A stretch of 64,000 nt of DNA, from the NCBI GenBank assembly GCA_963788125.1, contig CAWBFN010000002.1, positions 2,294,001 to 2,358,000 of the forward strand, given 5' to 3'. Shown here piece after piece: positions 1-8,391 of the stretch. A program made the position numbers and the translations under genes. This DNA is from Bog-473 sp963788125. Its GTDB lineage: Bacteria > Actinomycetota > Acidimicrobiia > Acidimicrobiales > RAAP-2. Position 1 is the stretch's first letter; every line of letters starts with the position of its first letter. The notes under the pieces were generated by a model. It was given only the letters and a program-made list of their open reading frames with translations, had not been told where the DNA came from and made no database searches.

Positions 1-1
1 G

Positions 2-571
2 CTCTCCGGTGGGGAGGCCCAGCGGGTGCGGTTCGCCGCGGGCATCGTGGGCGACCCGGACCTGCTCGTGCTCGACGAGCCCACCGCGGCGATCGATGTC
101 GAGGGTCGCCGCCAGTTCTGGCAGGCCATCCGGGCCATCGCCGAGCGGGGCACGACCATCCTGTTCGCCACCCACTACCTCGAAGAGGCCGACGCCTTCG
201 CCGATCGGATCGTGATCATGGCCCGGGGGAGGATCGTCGCCGACGGGCCGGCTACCGAGATCAAGGCCCTGGCCGGCCTGCGCACCATCCGGGCGACGCT
301 GCCCGAGGCCGACCTGGCCCGGCTGGGGAGGCTGCCCGGCGTGGCCAGCGTCGACCGCCACGGGGACACCGTGATCCTCATGTGCTCTGATGCCGACGCC
401 GCGCTCGAGTCCCTCTACCGCGACATCGGGGGCCTGCGCGACGTCGAGGTGCGCGGGGGCAGTCTCGAAGAGGTGTTCATGGAGCTGACCGCCGACGAGC
501 TGACCGCCGACGAGCTGACCGCCGACGACACCGCCCCGCGGGCGACCAGCACGCTGGAGGCCGCGAGATGA
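2..571 (+). CDS. ABC exporter ATP-binding protein (5' truncated by window edge)
   Basis: This is the C-terminal part of an ABC ATPase that energises the permease encoded next to it. The frame enters from the window edge. The signature LSGGEAQRVRFA is followed by Walker B (LLVLDEPTAAIDV) and the H-loop (ILFATHYLEEAD). The tail after the nucleotide-binding domain resembles DrrA/CcmA-type exporters of drugs, lipids or antibiotics. The last 30 residues hold three copies of ELTAD, encoded by three exact 15-bp repeats. The stop overlaps the permease start (ATGA), so the two are translationally coupled. The Walker A motif lies outside the window. Substrate is unknown. Confidence 0.93.
   Translation, partial: LSGGEAQRVRFAAGIVGDPDLLVLDEPTAAIDVEGRRQFWQAIRAIAERGTTILFATHYLEEADAFADRIVIMARGRIVADGPATEIKALAGLRTIRATLPEADLARLGRLPGVASVDRHGDTVILMCSDADAALESLYRDIGGLRDVEVRGGSLEEVFMELTADELTADELTADDTAPRATSTLEAAR
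482..526 (+). repeat. 15-bp in-frame tandem repeat, 3 copies
   Basis: The unit GAGCTGACCGCCGAC occurs three times without interruption and encodes ELTADELTADELTAD at the C-terminus of the ABC ATPase. It is one of many short repeats at gene ends in this window. Confidence 0.9.
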
Positions 572-1296
572 GCGCCGCCACGCACGTGCGCTGCGAGATC
601 CTGCGGACCGTCCGCAACCCGCGCACCCTGGGCATCACGCTGGGGCTCCCCCTCGTACTGTTCTTCGCCGTGGCCGGCGCCAACCGCCACGCGCACGTGG
701 ACGGGATCTCCTTTCCGCTGTACTTCATGGGTGCCATGGCCGCCTACGGCGCCATGTTCGCCGCCGTCCAGCCCGGGGCGCGCATCGCCCTGGACCGCTC
801 CACCGGTTGGACCCGCCAGCTGCGCATCACCCCGCTGCGGGCCCGCACCTACTTCGCCTCCAAGGTGCTCACCGCCTACCTGGTCGCCCTGGCCAGCCTG
901 GTGGCGCTGTTTCTCGCCGGCAGCACGTTCGGTGTCCACATGGCGGCGGCCCGGTGGTTCGAGATCGGGGGCCTGCTGCTGATCGGGCTCGCCCCTCTGG
1001 TGGTGATCGGCGTGGCGCTGGGCCACCTGCTCGCCCCCGACTCCCTGACACCGGCCATCGCCGGGGTGGTGGTCCTCTTCGCCCTCTTCGGAGGCGCCTT
1101 CGGCCCGCTGTTCAAAACCGGGGCGATGCTCAGCGTCGTGAAATTGTTGCCCTCCTACTGGCTGGTCCAGGCGAGCCGGGTGGCCGACGGGGGCCGGGGG
1201 TGGCCGCTCGAAGCCTGGGTGGTGATCGCGGTGTGGACGGCGGCGATGATCGTGCTCGCCTCCGTGGCCTACCGACGCGACACGGGCCGGGTCTGA
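568..1296 (+). CDS. ABC-2 type transporter permease
   Basis: A 242-residue membrane protein and partner of the upstream ATPase. Hydrophobic stretches are visible near residues 22-40, 50-68, 100-125, 135-155, 160-180 and 210-235, which fits the six-helix ABC-2 fold. The start ATG overlaps the ATPase stop by four bases. An exporter followed by a histidine kinase/response regulator pair is a common actinobacterial arrangement in which the regulators control the exporter. Substrate cannot be told from sequence. Confidence 0.9.
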   Translation: MSAATHVRCEILRTVRNPRTLGITLGLPLVLFFAVAGANRHAHVDGISFPLYFMGAMAAYGAMFAAVQPGARIALDRSTGWTRQLRITPLRARTYFASKVLTAYLVALASLVALFLAGSTFGVHMAAARWFEIGGLLLIGLAPLVVIGVALGHLLAPDSLTPAIAGVVVLFALFGGAFGPLFKTGAMLSVVKLLPSYWLVQASRVADGGRGWPLEAWVVIAVWTAAMIVLASVAYRRDTGRV

Positions 1297-1315
1297 GCGC
1301 CGCCCTGGTCAGGGC

Positions 1316-2473
1316 GTGGACAGTAGCGTGAGCACGGTGCACCGACCCGTAGAGGAGGCGGTGGGCGCAGGGGCGGCCGGCGACCCGCGGGGCTGGGCGG
1401 AGAGGCGCCCGCCCCGGCTCCTGCTCGCCGGGCTCCTCGGCTACGTGGGTGCCGCGGCGGCCGGGGTGGCGCAGTACTCGAGCGGGACGGCCGCCGTGGC
1501 CGGCTACGCCATCTTGGTCGCCTTCTGCGCGTGCTTCCTGGCCATCGCCCTCTCCGCGGGACGGCTCTTCGGGTTGCGGTATCTGTGGCCGCTGCTCGGT
1601 GCCCTCGCCGTGCTCACGGTGGTCGAGATGTTCTTCGCCCAGGGCTTCGCCTTCTACCTCTTCGCCGCCCTGGCGGTGCCCGTCGTCGGCCGCCTCCAGC
1701 GGCGCGCCGCACCGCTCGTCGCCGCCGCGGCACTGGCCGCCTTCGCCGTGCCCTGGGCGGTGCCCTCGTGGCACGAGGGACCGGGCTGGGGCCCCACCAT
1801 CAGCATCGTGTTCACCGCCATCTCGGCCTACGCCTTCACCGAGATCGTCTCGGCCAACCGGGCGCTGCACGAGGCCCACGCCGAGATCGCCCGGCTGGCG
1901 TCGGAGACCGAGCGCAACCGCATCGCCCGGGACCTGCACGACCTGCTCGGGCACTCTCTCACCGCCATCACCGTGAAGGCCGCACTGGCCCGCCGGCTCG
2001 CACCGAGTGACCGGGAGGCCTCCATCCGGGAGATCGGCGAAGTCGAGGAGCTGTCCCGTCAGGCGCTGGCCGACGTGCGCGCCGCCGTCTTCGGCTACAG
2101 GGAGGTGACCGTCGCCGGCGAGCTCGCCCGCGGCAAGGAGCTGCTGCGGGCGTCGGGGGTCACCGCCGACCTGCCGACGGCCACCGAGGTGATCGATCCG
2201 ACCCACCAGGAGCTGCTCGGCTGGGCGGTGCGCGAGGGGCTGACCAACGTCGCCCGCCACGCCCGGGCCACCCGGTGCACGGTGACCCTGACGCCCTCGG
2301 TGGTGGAGATCGTCGACGACGGCGTGGGTGGAGCCGCCACCAGCGGGAGCGGTCTCACCGGGCTGCACGAACGGGTCACCGCGGCGGGCGGCACCGTCGA
2401 GGCCGGGCCGATCAGCCCGCGGGGCTGGAGGCTGCTGGTCTCGCTCCAACCGGCCGACCCGCTGCCCGGGTGA
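1316..2473 (+). CDS. sensor histidine kinase, DesK/NarX type (HisKA_3)
   Basis: A membrane sensor kinase of 385 residues. Five or six hydrophobic segments occupy roughly residues 35-170, followed by a dimerisation/phosphoacceptor helix with ERNRIARDLHDLLGHSL (phosphorylated His in RDLHD). The C-terminal ATPase domain has the N-box (REGLTNVARHARA) and G-boxes (VDDGVGG, GSGLTGLHERV). GTG at 1316 is taken as start; GTG at 1329 is an in-frame alternative. The stop overlaps the start of the response regulator. It probably regulates the ABC exporter just upstream, 19 bp away. Confidence 0.94.
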   Translation: MDSSVSTVHRPVEEAVGAGAAGDPRGWAERRPPRLLLAGLLGYVGAAAAGVAQYSSGTAAVAGYAILVAFCACFLAIALSAGRLFGLRYLWPLLGALAVLTVVEMFFAQGFAFYLFAALAVPVVGRLQRRAAPLVAAAALAAFAVPWAVPSWHEGPGWGPTISIVFTAISAYAFTEIVSANRALHEAHAEIARLASETERNRIARDLHDLLGHSLTAITVKAALARRLAPSDREASIREIGEVEELSRQALADVRAAVFGYREVTVAGELARGKELLRASGVTADLPTATEVIDPTHQELLGWAVREGLTNVARHARATRCTVTLTPSVVEIVDDGVGGAATSGSGLTGLHERVTAAGGTVEAGPISPRGWRLLVSLQPADPLPG

Positions 2474-3078
2474 CCGTCCGCCTGCTCGTCGCCGACGACC
2501 AGGAACTGGTCCGCTCCGCTCTGTGCGCCCTGCTGGACCTGGAAGACGACTTCGAGGTCGTGGTCTCGGTCGGCCGCGGCGACGAGGTGACCCAGGCCGC
2601 CCTGGCGCACCGACCCGACGTGGCCCTGCTCGACATCGAGATGCCCGGGCTCGACGGGCTCGCCGCGGCGGCGGTGCTCGCCACCCAGGTACCCGACTGC
2701 CGCGTCGTCATCCTCACCACCTTCGGGCGCGCCGGCTACCTGCGCCGGGCGATGGAGTCAGGGGCCGCGGGCTTCGTGGTGAAGGACGCTCCCGCCGAGG
2801 TCCTGGCCGCCGCCATCCGCCGGGTGATGGCGGGGGAGCGGGTCATCGACCCCGAGCTGGCCGCCTCGACCCTGGCGGCGGGTGAGTCCCCCCTCACCGC
2901 CCGCGAACGCGACGTGCTCGTGGCGTCGCGTTCGGGGTCGACGGTCGCCGACATCGCCGCCAAGCTCTACCTGTCGGAAGGAACCGTGCGCAACTACCTG
3001 TCCGCGGCCATCGCCAAGACGGCCGCTCGGAACCGCACCGAGGCCCTCCGGGTCGCCGACGAGCGGGGCTGGCTCTAA
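2470..3078 (+). CDS. response regulator, NarL/FixJ family
   Basis: A 202-residue response regulator. The receiver domain has acidic residues in VADDQE, the phosphoacceptor Asp in VALLDIEMPGLDG, Thr in ILTTFGR and Lys in VVKDAPAE. The C-terminal LuxR-type helix-turn-helix runs from SPLTARERDVL to LYLSEGTVRNYLSAAIAK. The GTG at 2470 is chosen because it overlaps the kinase stop (GTGA), a normal coupling for such pairs, and because the receiver domain starts immediately after it; upstream in-frame codons lie inside the kinase gene. Partner of the kinase at 1316-2473. Confidence 0.95.
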   Translation: MTVRLLVADDQELVRSALCALLDLEDDFEVVVSVGRGDEVTQAALAHRPDVALLDIEMPGLDGLAAAAVLATQVPDCRVVILTTFGRAGYLRRAMESGAAGFVVKDAPAEVLAAAIRRVMAGERVIDPELAASTLAAGESPLTARERDVLVASRSGSTVADIAAKLYLSEGTVRNYLSAAIAKTAARNRTEALRVADERGWL

Positions 3079-3086
3079 CCGGCGCC

Positions 3087-3176
3087 TGCACCGATCGCAC
3101 TGCACCGATCGCACTGCACCGATCGCACTGGGCGGATGGCAGTGAGCCGCAGCACCGAGCCGCACCGAGCCGCACC
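3087..3176. repeat. short tandem repeats between response regulator and hipA
   Basis: A 14-bp unit (TGCACCGATCGCAC) is present in three perfect copies at 3087-3128, nine bases after the response regulator stop. A different 10-bp unit (GAGCCGCACC) occurs twice at 3157-3176. No gene is supported in this 117-bp gap between convergent genes. Confidence 0.9.
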
Positions 3177-3195
3177 GAGGCGCGAGGGTGCGCCG

Positions 3196-4503
3196 TCAGC
3201 GGAGGGGAGACGACCACCGCGCAATGTCGTCGGCGATGTGGTCGGCGGTCGCCTCGGGCACCCCGGCCTCGTCGGCGAAGGCGGGCCACTTGACGACGGC
3301 CTCGAGGACCTGCTCGACGATGTCCGAGGGCCGGGGCACGGCGAAACGGTCGCCCACCTCGCGGACGTCGGCCCGCGTGATCCCCGTCGTGCGCCCGTTC
3401 ACCGCCATCAGGTGCTGGCGGGTCCAGCGGCTGTCCGGGGCGTGGGCGTGCGTCACGTCGTAGGCGGGGGACAGCGCCCACCGGCCGCCCTCGGGCAGCA
3501 CGAAGGAGAAGTTCTTGGTGTGGTCGTCGCAGTTGGCGGCGGCCACGTTGAAGGCCATCCGGCGGAAGGCCTCGGCGCGGGCCTCGGGGCCGAGACCCAG
3601 CCGCTCCATGCACAGGAGCAGCTGCGCGTAGTCGTGGGCCCCGATCTGGCGGAAGTCGAGATGGGCCAGGGCGCACAGCGTCTGGGTGTGCACCTTGTGG
3701 CCGTCGTCCACCCGGTCGAAGCGGCGGGTCATGAAGTGGGCGCGCCCACCCTCTTCGAGCAGGCGGCACTCCATCATGTCGATGCCGGCGGCGAGCGCCA
3801 TCCGGTGATAGGCGAACTCGATGCGGCCGAAGTGCCCGGTGGCGCCCAGGTCCAGATCGGCCCCGACGCCGTCCAGCTTCAACAGCCACTGCTCGAAGCC
3901 CGGGTCGGCCGGGACCTGCCCCGAGCGCAGCTCCCCGGTCTCGGGGTTGAGCGCCACCACGGCCTTGGCCCGGGCGCCGCCGGCCGAGGTGCCCACGGCG
4001 ATCAGGTGTGCGATGGCCTCGGTGAGGCCATGCTCATCGGCCCCGGTCGCCCCGAAGAGCGCGCTGCGGGCGGCCGTGACCAGCTCGGACAGTTCGATCG
4101 CCGTCGCCTTGCGGGTGCGTGGACCGCGCAGCGGGTGGAATTCCAGCGCGCCCATCCCGCGGGTGCCGAGGTAGGCCAGCCGGTCGAGCGCGGTGATCTG
4201 GTCGGCCGGGACGCCCTCGTTGGCCAGGTAGGCGGTGGTGAGGGCGTTGCCGAAGTCGTCGGGGAGCGAGTCGGCCACCATGGCCGGGAGGCGGTGGTAG
4301 GTGGCGGGGGCCAGCGTGGTGAAGACGTAGGGCCGGGCCGGGCGGGTGGTCGGCATGGTGGTGGGCGCCAGCTCGACACCCCGACCGGCCCAGGCCCGGT
4401 CGTACTCGAAGACGTAGAAACCCGACCGCTCGTCCAGCGCCACCGCACCGACGCGCGAGCCCCAGGCCCGGACCTCGACCACCTCCACCGGCCGGTAGGG
4501 CAT
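3196..4503 (-). CDS. hipA: HipA-like serine/threonine kinase toxin
   Basis: A 435-residue HipA-family kinase, close to the usual length of about 440. In this family the kinase phosphorylates a cytosolic target (glutamyl-tRNA synthetase in E. coli) and causes growth arrest and persistence. Visible motifs are the ATP-binding loop GTSAGGARAK (residues 171-180), FDR (262-264), the catalytic loop NCDDHTKNF (324-332, catalytic Asp 326) and SPAYDV (metal-binding Asp). The start ATG overlaps the hipB stop (ATGA). An open frame continues upstream in hipB, but it is the antitoxin gene read in another frame. Confidence 0.92.
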   Translation of the reverse strand: MPYRPVEVVEVRAWGSRVGAVALDERSGFYVFEYDRAWAGRGVELAPTTMPTTRPARPYVFTTLAPATYHRLPAMVADSLPDDFGNALTTAYLANEGVPADQITALDRLAYLGTRGMGALEFHPLRGPRTRKATAIELSELVTAARSALFGATGADEHGLTEAIAHLIAVGTSAGGARAKAVVALNPETGELRSGQVPADPGFEQWLLKLDGVGADLDLGATGHFGRIEFAYHRMALAAGIDMMECRLLEEGGRAHFMTRRFDRVDDGHKVHTQTLCALAHLDFRQIGAHDYAQLLLCMERLGLGPEARAEAFRRMAFNVAAANCDDHTKNFSFVLPEGGRWALSPAYDVTHAHAPDSRWTRQHLMAVNGRTTGITRADVREVGDRFAVPRPSDIVEQVLEAVVKWPAFADEAGVPEATADHIADDIARWSSPLR

Positions 4504-4841
4504 CAGCGATGCCGTCCCGCCGGCGGATCGCCCGTCCGTACCCGCACCCGGGCCCGCGGCGACCTCCGCTTGGCCCGCAGCATCTGCATGGGGGAGACGG
4601 TCACCGGCGGGGCCAGGGCCTCGAGCCACTCCGTCCGACCCAGCGCCCGGACCACGGCCACCAGGGTCTTGAGCGACGATCCCTTGCCCCGCTCGAGGTT
4701 GGAGAGCGCCCCCACCGAGACGTCGGCCAGCGCGGCCAGGTGTTCTTGGTCGAGCTCTTCGGCGATCCGGGCGGCCCGGACCTGCTCGCCGATCAGCGAC
4801 TCCCACTCCTCGATCGTGTTATAGTTGCGGGTAACATCCAT
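4503..4841 (-). CDS. hipB: HipB-like XRE-family antitoxin/repressor
   Basis: A 112-residue protein with an XRE helix-turn-helix (GEQVRAARIAEELDQEHLAA, then SVGALSNLERGKGSSL). HipB proteins bind and neutralise HipA and repress their own operon. The ATG at 4841 (MDVTRNYN) is chosen because a palindromic operator sits two bases upstream of it; a GTG at 4859 would lie inside the operator. The C-terminal 40 residues are Arg-rich. It is the first gene of the hipBA pair. Confidence 0.88.
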   Translation of the reverse strand: MDVTRNYNTIEEWESLIGEQVRAARIAEELDQEHLAALADVSVGALSNLERGKGSSLKTLVAVVRALGRTEWLEALAPPVTVSPMQMLRAKRRSPRARVRVRTGDPPAGRHR

Positions 4842-4842
4842 T

Positions 4843-4864
4843 ATTCTGTAGTTTATCACAGAAT
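4843..4864. promoter_or_regulatory. putative HipB operator (palindrome ATTCTGT-N8-ACAGAAT)
   Basis: A perfect inverted repeat with 7-bp arms and an 8-bp spacer ends two bases before the hipB ATG. The architecture resembles E. coli hipB operators (TATCC-N8-GGATA), though the half-site differs. It sits at the edge of an AT-rich gap (about 4840-5010) that contrasts strongly with the GC-rich flanks and should hold the hipBA promoter. Binding is inferred. Confidence 0.6.
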
Positions 4865-5011
4865 ACGCAATCTACACACATAATCATATGGTTATAGGGG
4901 AGTTACTTGCTTAACGGTCATGTCTCACAACATCTAGAATTATACTGAGTTCCAGACATCATAGGTCAGAAAACACATATTACTATAAGTAACACGGAGG
5001 TACTTCACACG

Positions 5012-5077
5012 GAGGTACGTGACCTCAGTTGCTGAGGTACGCGACCTCAATTGCTGAGGTACGTGACCTCAATTGCT
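5012..5077. repeat. 22-bp tandem repeat, 3 copies, each with a GAGGT/ACCTC inverted repeat
   Basis: Three contiguous 22-bp units start at 5012, 5034 and 5056 and differ by one base or none. Each begins with GAGGTACGTGACCTC (centre CG in copy 2), whose GAGGT and ACCTC arms are complementary. The third copy covers the stop codon of the minus-strand PPOX gene. A partial related copy (GGAGGTACTTCACAC) precedes the array near 4996. No spacers, so not CRISPR. Candidates are an operator array for the hipBA region or a slippage product. Confidence 0.88.
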
Positions 5078-5506
5078 GTAGATCCGCGTCGGGGTGAGCA
5101 GCGCCACGGTGCGACGCTGCTCGGCCATGGTGCGGTCGTAGGCCTCCCAGTCGTCGTGCGAGCCTCCCGCCGCGGTGAACACCCGGCGGAGCAGGAGGCG
5201 GAGCCCCTCGGCGTCGATGTCGCCATGGAGGTCGTCGGGGCCGAAGAGCTCGGTCCGGCCCTCGGCCGTGGCCCAGGTCCACCCCGAACGGACGGTCACG
5301 CTGGCCTGGGGACGGTGGCGGAGGTTGGTCAGCTTCGCCCGGCCGTAGGTCACGAAGCCGACGACCTCGGTCACGTCGAGCGGGTGGGGGAGCACGCCGA
5401 CGTTGACCACCGACGACTGGATGCTGGCGTCGGCCCGAACCGTCGAGACGACGGCCAGGTACCCCTCCCGGCCGGCGATGTCGATGAAGTCCTGCAGCGT
5501 CGTCAT
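5069..5506 (-). CDS. pyridoxamine 5'-phosphate oxidase-family (PPOX class) protein
   Basis: A 145-residue single-domain protein with the split-barrel flavin/F420-binding pattern: LAVVSTVRADASIQSSVVNV near the N-terminus, VGFVTYGRAKLTNLRHRP in the middle and a WTWATAEGRTELFGPDD strand. Similar actinobacterial proteins bind F420 or FMN; the substrate is not predictable. Start ATG 5506 is preceded by AAGGTGG at suitable spacing. The final codons (RIYSN, stop) fall in the 22-bp repeat array. Confidence 0.8.
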   Translation of the reverse strand: MTTLQDFIDIAGREGYLAVVSTVRADASIQSSVVNVGVLPHPLDVTEVVGFVTYGRAKLTNLRHRPQASVTVRSGWTWATAEGRTELFGPDDLHGDIDAEGLRLLLRRVFTAAGGSHDDWEAYDRTMAEQRRTVALLTPTRIYSN

Positions 5507-5627
5507 GGGGAGACCACCTTTGCTCGGGAGGCGCCGCGGCGCACCCGAATTCGACACTACGGCCAACGCCTCGACCGCCGAACGCTCGGGGCCACGGTGC
5601 GAGACTACGGTGCGAGACTGCGGGGCG

Positions 5628-6053
5628 ATGGTGGGCACCTCGGGGACCCCGTTGGCGACCAAGCTCGGCGTCGGGCCGGGATCGCGGCTGGCCCTGCTCG
5701 GTGCCCCGGAGGGCTGGCAGTGCGAGCTGCCGCCCGGCGTCGTGGTCACCCGCCAGGCCCGGGGCCACGCCGACGTGGTCATGGCCTTCTTCACGCGGCG
5801 GGCCGCGCTCAGCCGGCGGGTGGACGCCCTCGGCGCGCTGATCTTCCCCTCCGGCGGCCTGTGGATCGCCTGGCCGAAGAAGGCCTCGGGCAGGGTCACC
5901 GACCTCAGCGACGAGGCCGTGCGCCAGACGGCGCTGGGGCGGGGACTGGTCGACAACAAGGTGTGTGCCGTCGACGAGACCTGGTCGGCGCTGCGTCTGG
6001 TCTGGCGGCGCGAGCTCCGCTCGGGCCCCGGGCCCGCCCTGTCGGCCCGCTGA
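5628..6053 (+). CDS. DUF3052-family protein
   Basis: A 141-residue protein whose N-terminus (SGTPLATKLGVGPGSRLALL) and middle (FPSGGLWIAWPKKASG, then VDNKVCAVDETWSALR) match the actinobacterial DUF3052 family, of unknown function. ATG 5628 is chosen because family similarity begins right there; the open frame extends upstream through the PPOX promoter region without similarity. A 14-bp direct duplication (GTGCGAGACTACG / GTGCGAGACTGCG) lies at 5598-5624 just upstream. Confidence 0.8.
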   Translation: MVGTSGTPLATKLGVGPGSRLALLGAPEGWQCELPPGVVVTRQARGHADVVMAFFTRRAALSRRVDALGALIFPSGGLWIAWPKKASGRVTDLSDEAVRQTALGRGLVDNKVCAVDETWSALRLVWRRELRSGPGPALSAR

Positions 6054-6077
6054 GCAAAAACGTGGCACGATCCATCC

Positions 6078-6752
6078 GTGCGGGTGCACCGTAGTTTCGC
6101 CTTCGTCGACATCCTGGGCTTCACCGCGCTGACCGAACACGAGGGGGACGAGCGCGCCGTCGAGGTGCTCGCCGCCTTCCGCAGACTGCTGCGCGACATC
6201 TGCGGGCGGCGCGGCGTGCGCATCGCCAAGTGGCTGGGCGACGGGGCCATGCTGGTGGGTGTGGAGACCCAGCCACTGCTGGCCACCATCCTCGAGCTGC
6301 ACTACGTGGTGGGCGCCGTCCCCGGCCCGGCGCAGAAGACGCCCATCCGCTCCGGCGTCACCTCGGGCGACGTCATTTTGATGGAGGGCGACGACTACAT
6401 CGGCCACTGCGTCAACGTCGCCGCCCGGCTGTGCGACCTGGCCGAGGAGGGTGAGGCGCTGGCCGACAGCTCGGTGATGAGCGATCTGCCCCCGTGGGGC
6501 ATCGCCCGCTCACGGCGGGAGGTGGCGTTGCGCGGCGTGGAGCACACCGTCTTGGCCTGGAGCATCGGCATGCCCGAGGCCATCGCCGTCCGCTCGCGCG
6601 ATCCCATCTGCGGCCTCCCGCTGTCCGAGGCCACGGCCCAGGAGATCGCCCCCGACGGGATGGGCTCCGAGGTGCTCTTCTGCTCCATCAGCTGCCTCGA
6701 GACATGGCTGCAGCGGCCCGCCGCGCCGAGGGAGCCGTCCCCGGTCGGATAA
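6078..6752 (+). CDS. class III adenylate/guanylate cyclase homologue with C-terminal YHS-like module
   Basis: A 224-residue soluble protein. Residues 5-170 form a class III nucleotide cyclase homology domain: FVDILGFT with metal-binding Asp 11, KWLGDGAML with the second Asp at 55, and the DDYIGHCVNVAARL segment. It would make cAMP or cGMP if active as a dimer. Residues about 180-215 (RDPICGLPLS ... VLFCSISCLETWLQ) look like a YHS/TRASH-type cysteine module, often metal-sensing. That pairing is unusual. GTG 6078 is the start; the cyclase motif begins within seven residues. Confidence 0.8.
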   Translation: MRVHRSFAFVDILGFTALTEHEGDERAVEVLAAFRRLLRDICGRRGVRIAKWLGDGAMLVGVETQPLLATILELHYVVGAVPGPAQKTPIRSGVTSGDVILMEGDDYIGHCVNVAARLCDLAEEGEALADSSVMSDLPPWGIARSRREVALRGVEHTVLAWSIGMPEAIAVRSRDPICGLPLSEATAQEIAPDGMGSEVLFCSISCLETWLQRPAAPREPSPVG

Positions 6753-6766
6753 CGCTGAACGGTAGG

Positions 6767-6778
6767 TACACCGGTGTA
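6767..6778. promoter_or_regulatory. 12-bp perfect palindrome upstream of guaA
   Basis: TACACCGGTGTA lies 39 bases before the guaA start, in the 64-bp gap after the cyclase gene. Position and symmetry suggest a repressor site or promoter element, but no regulator is evident. Confidence 0.35.
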
Positions 6779-6816
6779 ATCTTCCGAGATGAAGCTGGCA
6801 GTTCGGGCAACACACC

Positions 6817-8391
6817 GTGAGTGAGCCTGGAGGGCCCCCCCGGCCGGTACTGGTGGTGGACTACGGCGCCCAGTACGCACAGCTCATCGCCCGCCGGGTG
6901 CGCGAGGCCCACGTCTACAGCGAGATCGTCCCCCACACCCTGTCCGCCGCCGACCTGCTGCAGCGGCGCCCGCTGGCCATCGTCCTCTCCGGCGGACCGG
7001 CCAGCGTCTACGCGCCGGGCGCGCCCGCCGTCGACCCGGCGCTCTTCGCCGCCGGCGTGCCCATCTTGGGCATCTGCTACGGCTTCCAGGCCATGGCCCT
7101 GGCGCTGGGGGGGACGGTTAGGCGGACACCGCACGAGGAGTCCGGGCGGTCACCGGCGACGCTCGATGCCACCTCGCAGATGTTCACCGGCAGCGTGGGC
7201 AGCGCGTCGGTCTGGATGTCGCACCACGACTCGGTTGTCGAGGTACCCCCGGGCTTCCGGCCCACCGCCCACACCCCGGGCGCCGTGGTGGCGGCCTTCG
7301 AGGACGAGGAGAAGGCGCTCTACGGGGTCCAATGGCACCCCGAGGTGGCCCACACCGAGGGGGGTCAGGAATTCCTCGAGCAGTTCCTCCACGAGTGGGC
7401 CGGCATCCCGCCCAACTGGACTCCCCAGGGCATCATTGAAGAGGCCGTAGGCAAGATCCGCCTGCAGGTGGGCCCCCATCCCGTCATCTGCGGGCTCTCG
7501 GGCGGCGTGGACTCGGCCGTGGCCGCCGCCCTGGTGCACCGCGCCGTGGGGGACCAGCTCACCTGCGTCTTCGTCGACCACGGGCTGCTGCGCCAGGGCG
7601 AGGCGGAGCAGGTGGAGATCGACTTCGTGAAGGCCACCGGCGTCTCGCTGCACGTCGTGCCGGCCCAGAAGCGCTTCCTCAAGGCCCTCAGCGGCGTGCG
7701 CGACCCCGAGGAGAAGCGCAGGAGGATCGGCCGCGAGTTCATCCGGACCTTCGAGGACGCCGCCGAGGAGATCATGGCCCACAAGAGCCACGACGACCCC
7801 ATCGGCTTCCTCGTCCAGGGCACCCTCTATCCCGACGTGGTCGAGTCGGGTGGGGGAGAGGGGGCCCAGAACATCAAGAGCCACCACAACGTCGGCGGGC
7901 TCCCCGACGATCTGCAGTTCTCGCTCGTCGAGCCCCTCCGGACGCTGTTCAAGGACGAGGTCCGGGCCATCGGGGCCGAGCTCGGCCTCCCCGACGAGAT
8001 CGTGTGGCGCCACCCCTTCCCCGGCCCGGGCCTGGCCATCCGCATTGTGGGCAAGGTGACCAAGAAGAACCTGGCCATCCTGCGGGCGGCCGACGCCATC
8101 GCCAACGAGGAGATCGTGGCCGCCGGGCTGCAGCGCGACATCTGGCAGTTCCCCGTGGTGCTGCTGGCCGACGTCCGTTCCGTCGGCGTGCAGGGCGACG
8201 GGCGGACCTACGGCCACCCGGTGATCCTGCGCCCGGTGACCAGCGAGGACGCCATGACGGCCGACTGGGCCCGGCTGCCCGTCGAGGTTCTCGAGCGCAT
8301 GTCGACCCGCATCACCAACGAGGTCGACCAGGTTACGCGGGTGGCGCTGGACATCACCTCCAAGCCGCCCGGCACCATCGAGTGGGAGTAG
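6817..8391 (+). CDS. guaA: GMP synthase (glutamine-hydrolysing)
   Basis: A 524-residue full-length GuaA that converts XMP, ATP and glutamine to GMP. The N-terminal class I amidotransferase domain has the nucleophile Cys 87 (GICYGFQAMA) and the His-Glu pair in GVQWHPEVAHTE. The ATP-pyrophosphatase loop is LSGGVDSAVAAALV. The C-terminal dimerisation domain ends KPPGTIEWE, the usual GuaA terminus. GTG 6817 gives the normal N-terminus (VLVVDYGAQYAQLIARRVRE). This housekeeping gene supports a chromosomal location. Confidence 0.98.
   Translation: MSEPGGPPRPVLVVDYGAQYAQLIARRVREAHVYSEIVPHTLSAADLLQRRPLAIVLSGGPASVYAPGAPAVDPALFAAGVPILGICYGFQAMALALGGTVRRTPHEESGRSPATLDATSQMFTGSVGSASVWMSHHDSVVEVPPGFRPTAHTPGAVVAAFEDEEKALYGVQWHPEVAHTEGGQEFLEQFLHEWAGIPPNWTPQGIIEEAVGKIRLQVGPHPVICGLSGGVDSAVAAALVHRAVGDQLTCVFVDHGLLRQGEAEQVEIDFVKATGVSLHVVPAQKRFLKALSGVRDPEEKRRRIGREFIRTFEDAAEEIMAHKSHDDPIGFLVQGTLYPDVVESGGGEGAQNIKSHHNVGGLPDDLQFSLVEPLRTLFKDEVRAIGAELGLPDEIVWRHPFPGPGLAIRIVGKVTKKNLAILRAADAIANEEIVAAGLQRDIWQFPVVLLADVRSVGVQGDGRTYGHPVILRPVTSEDAMTADWARLPVEVLERMSTRITNEVDQVTRVALDITSKPPGTIEWE

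Noticed and set aside
3136..4824. A 562-codon plus-strand open frame opposite hipBA
   Set aside because: It is antisense to the well-supported hipA/hipB genes, has no recognisable motif and reflects high GC content.
5012..5077. CRISPR array
   Set aside because: The 22-bp units are contiguous without spacers and no cas genes are present.
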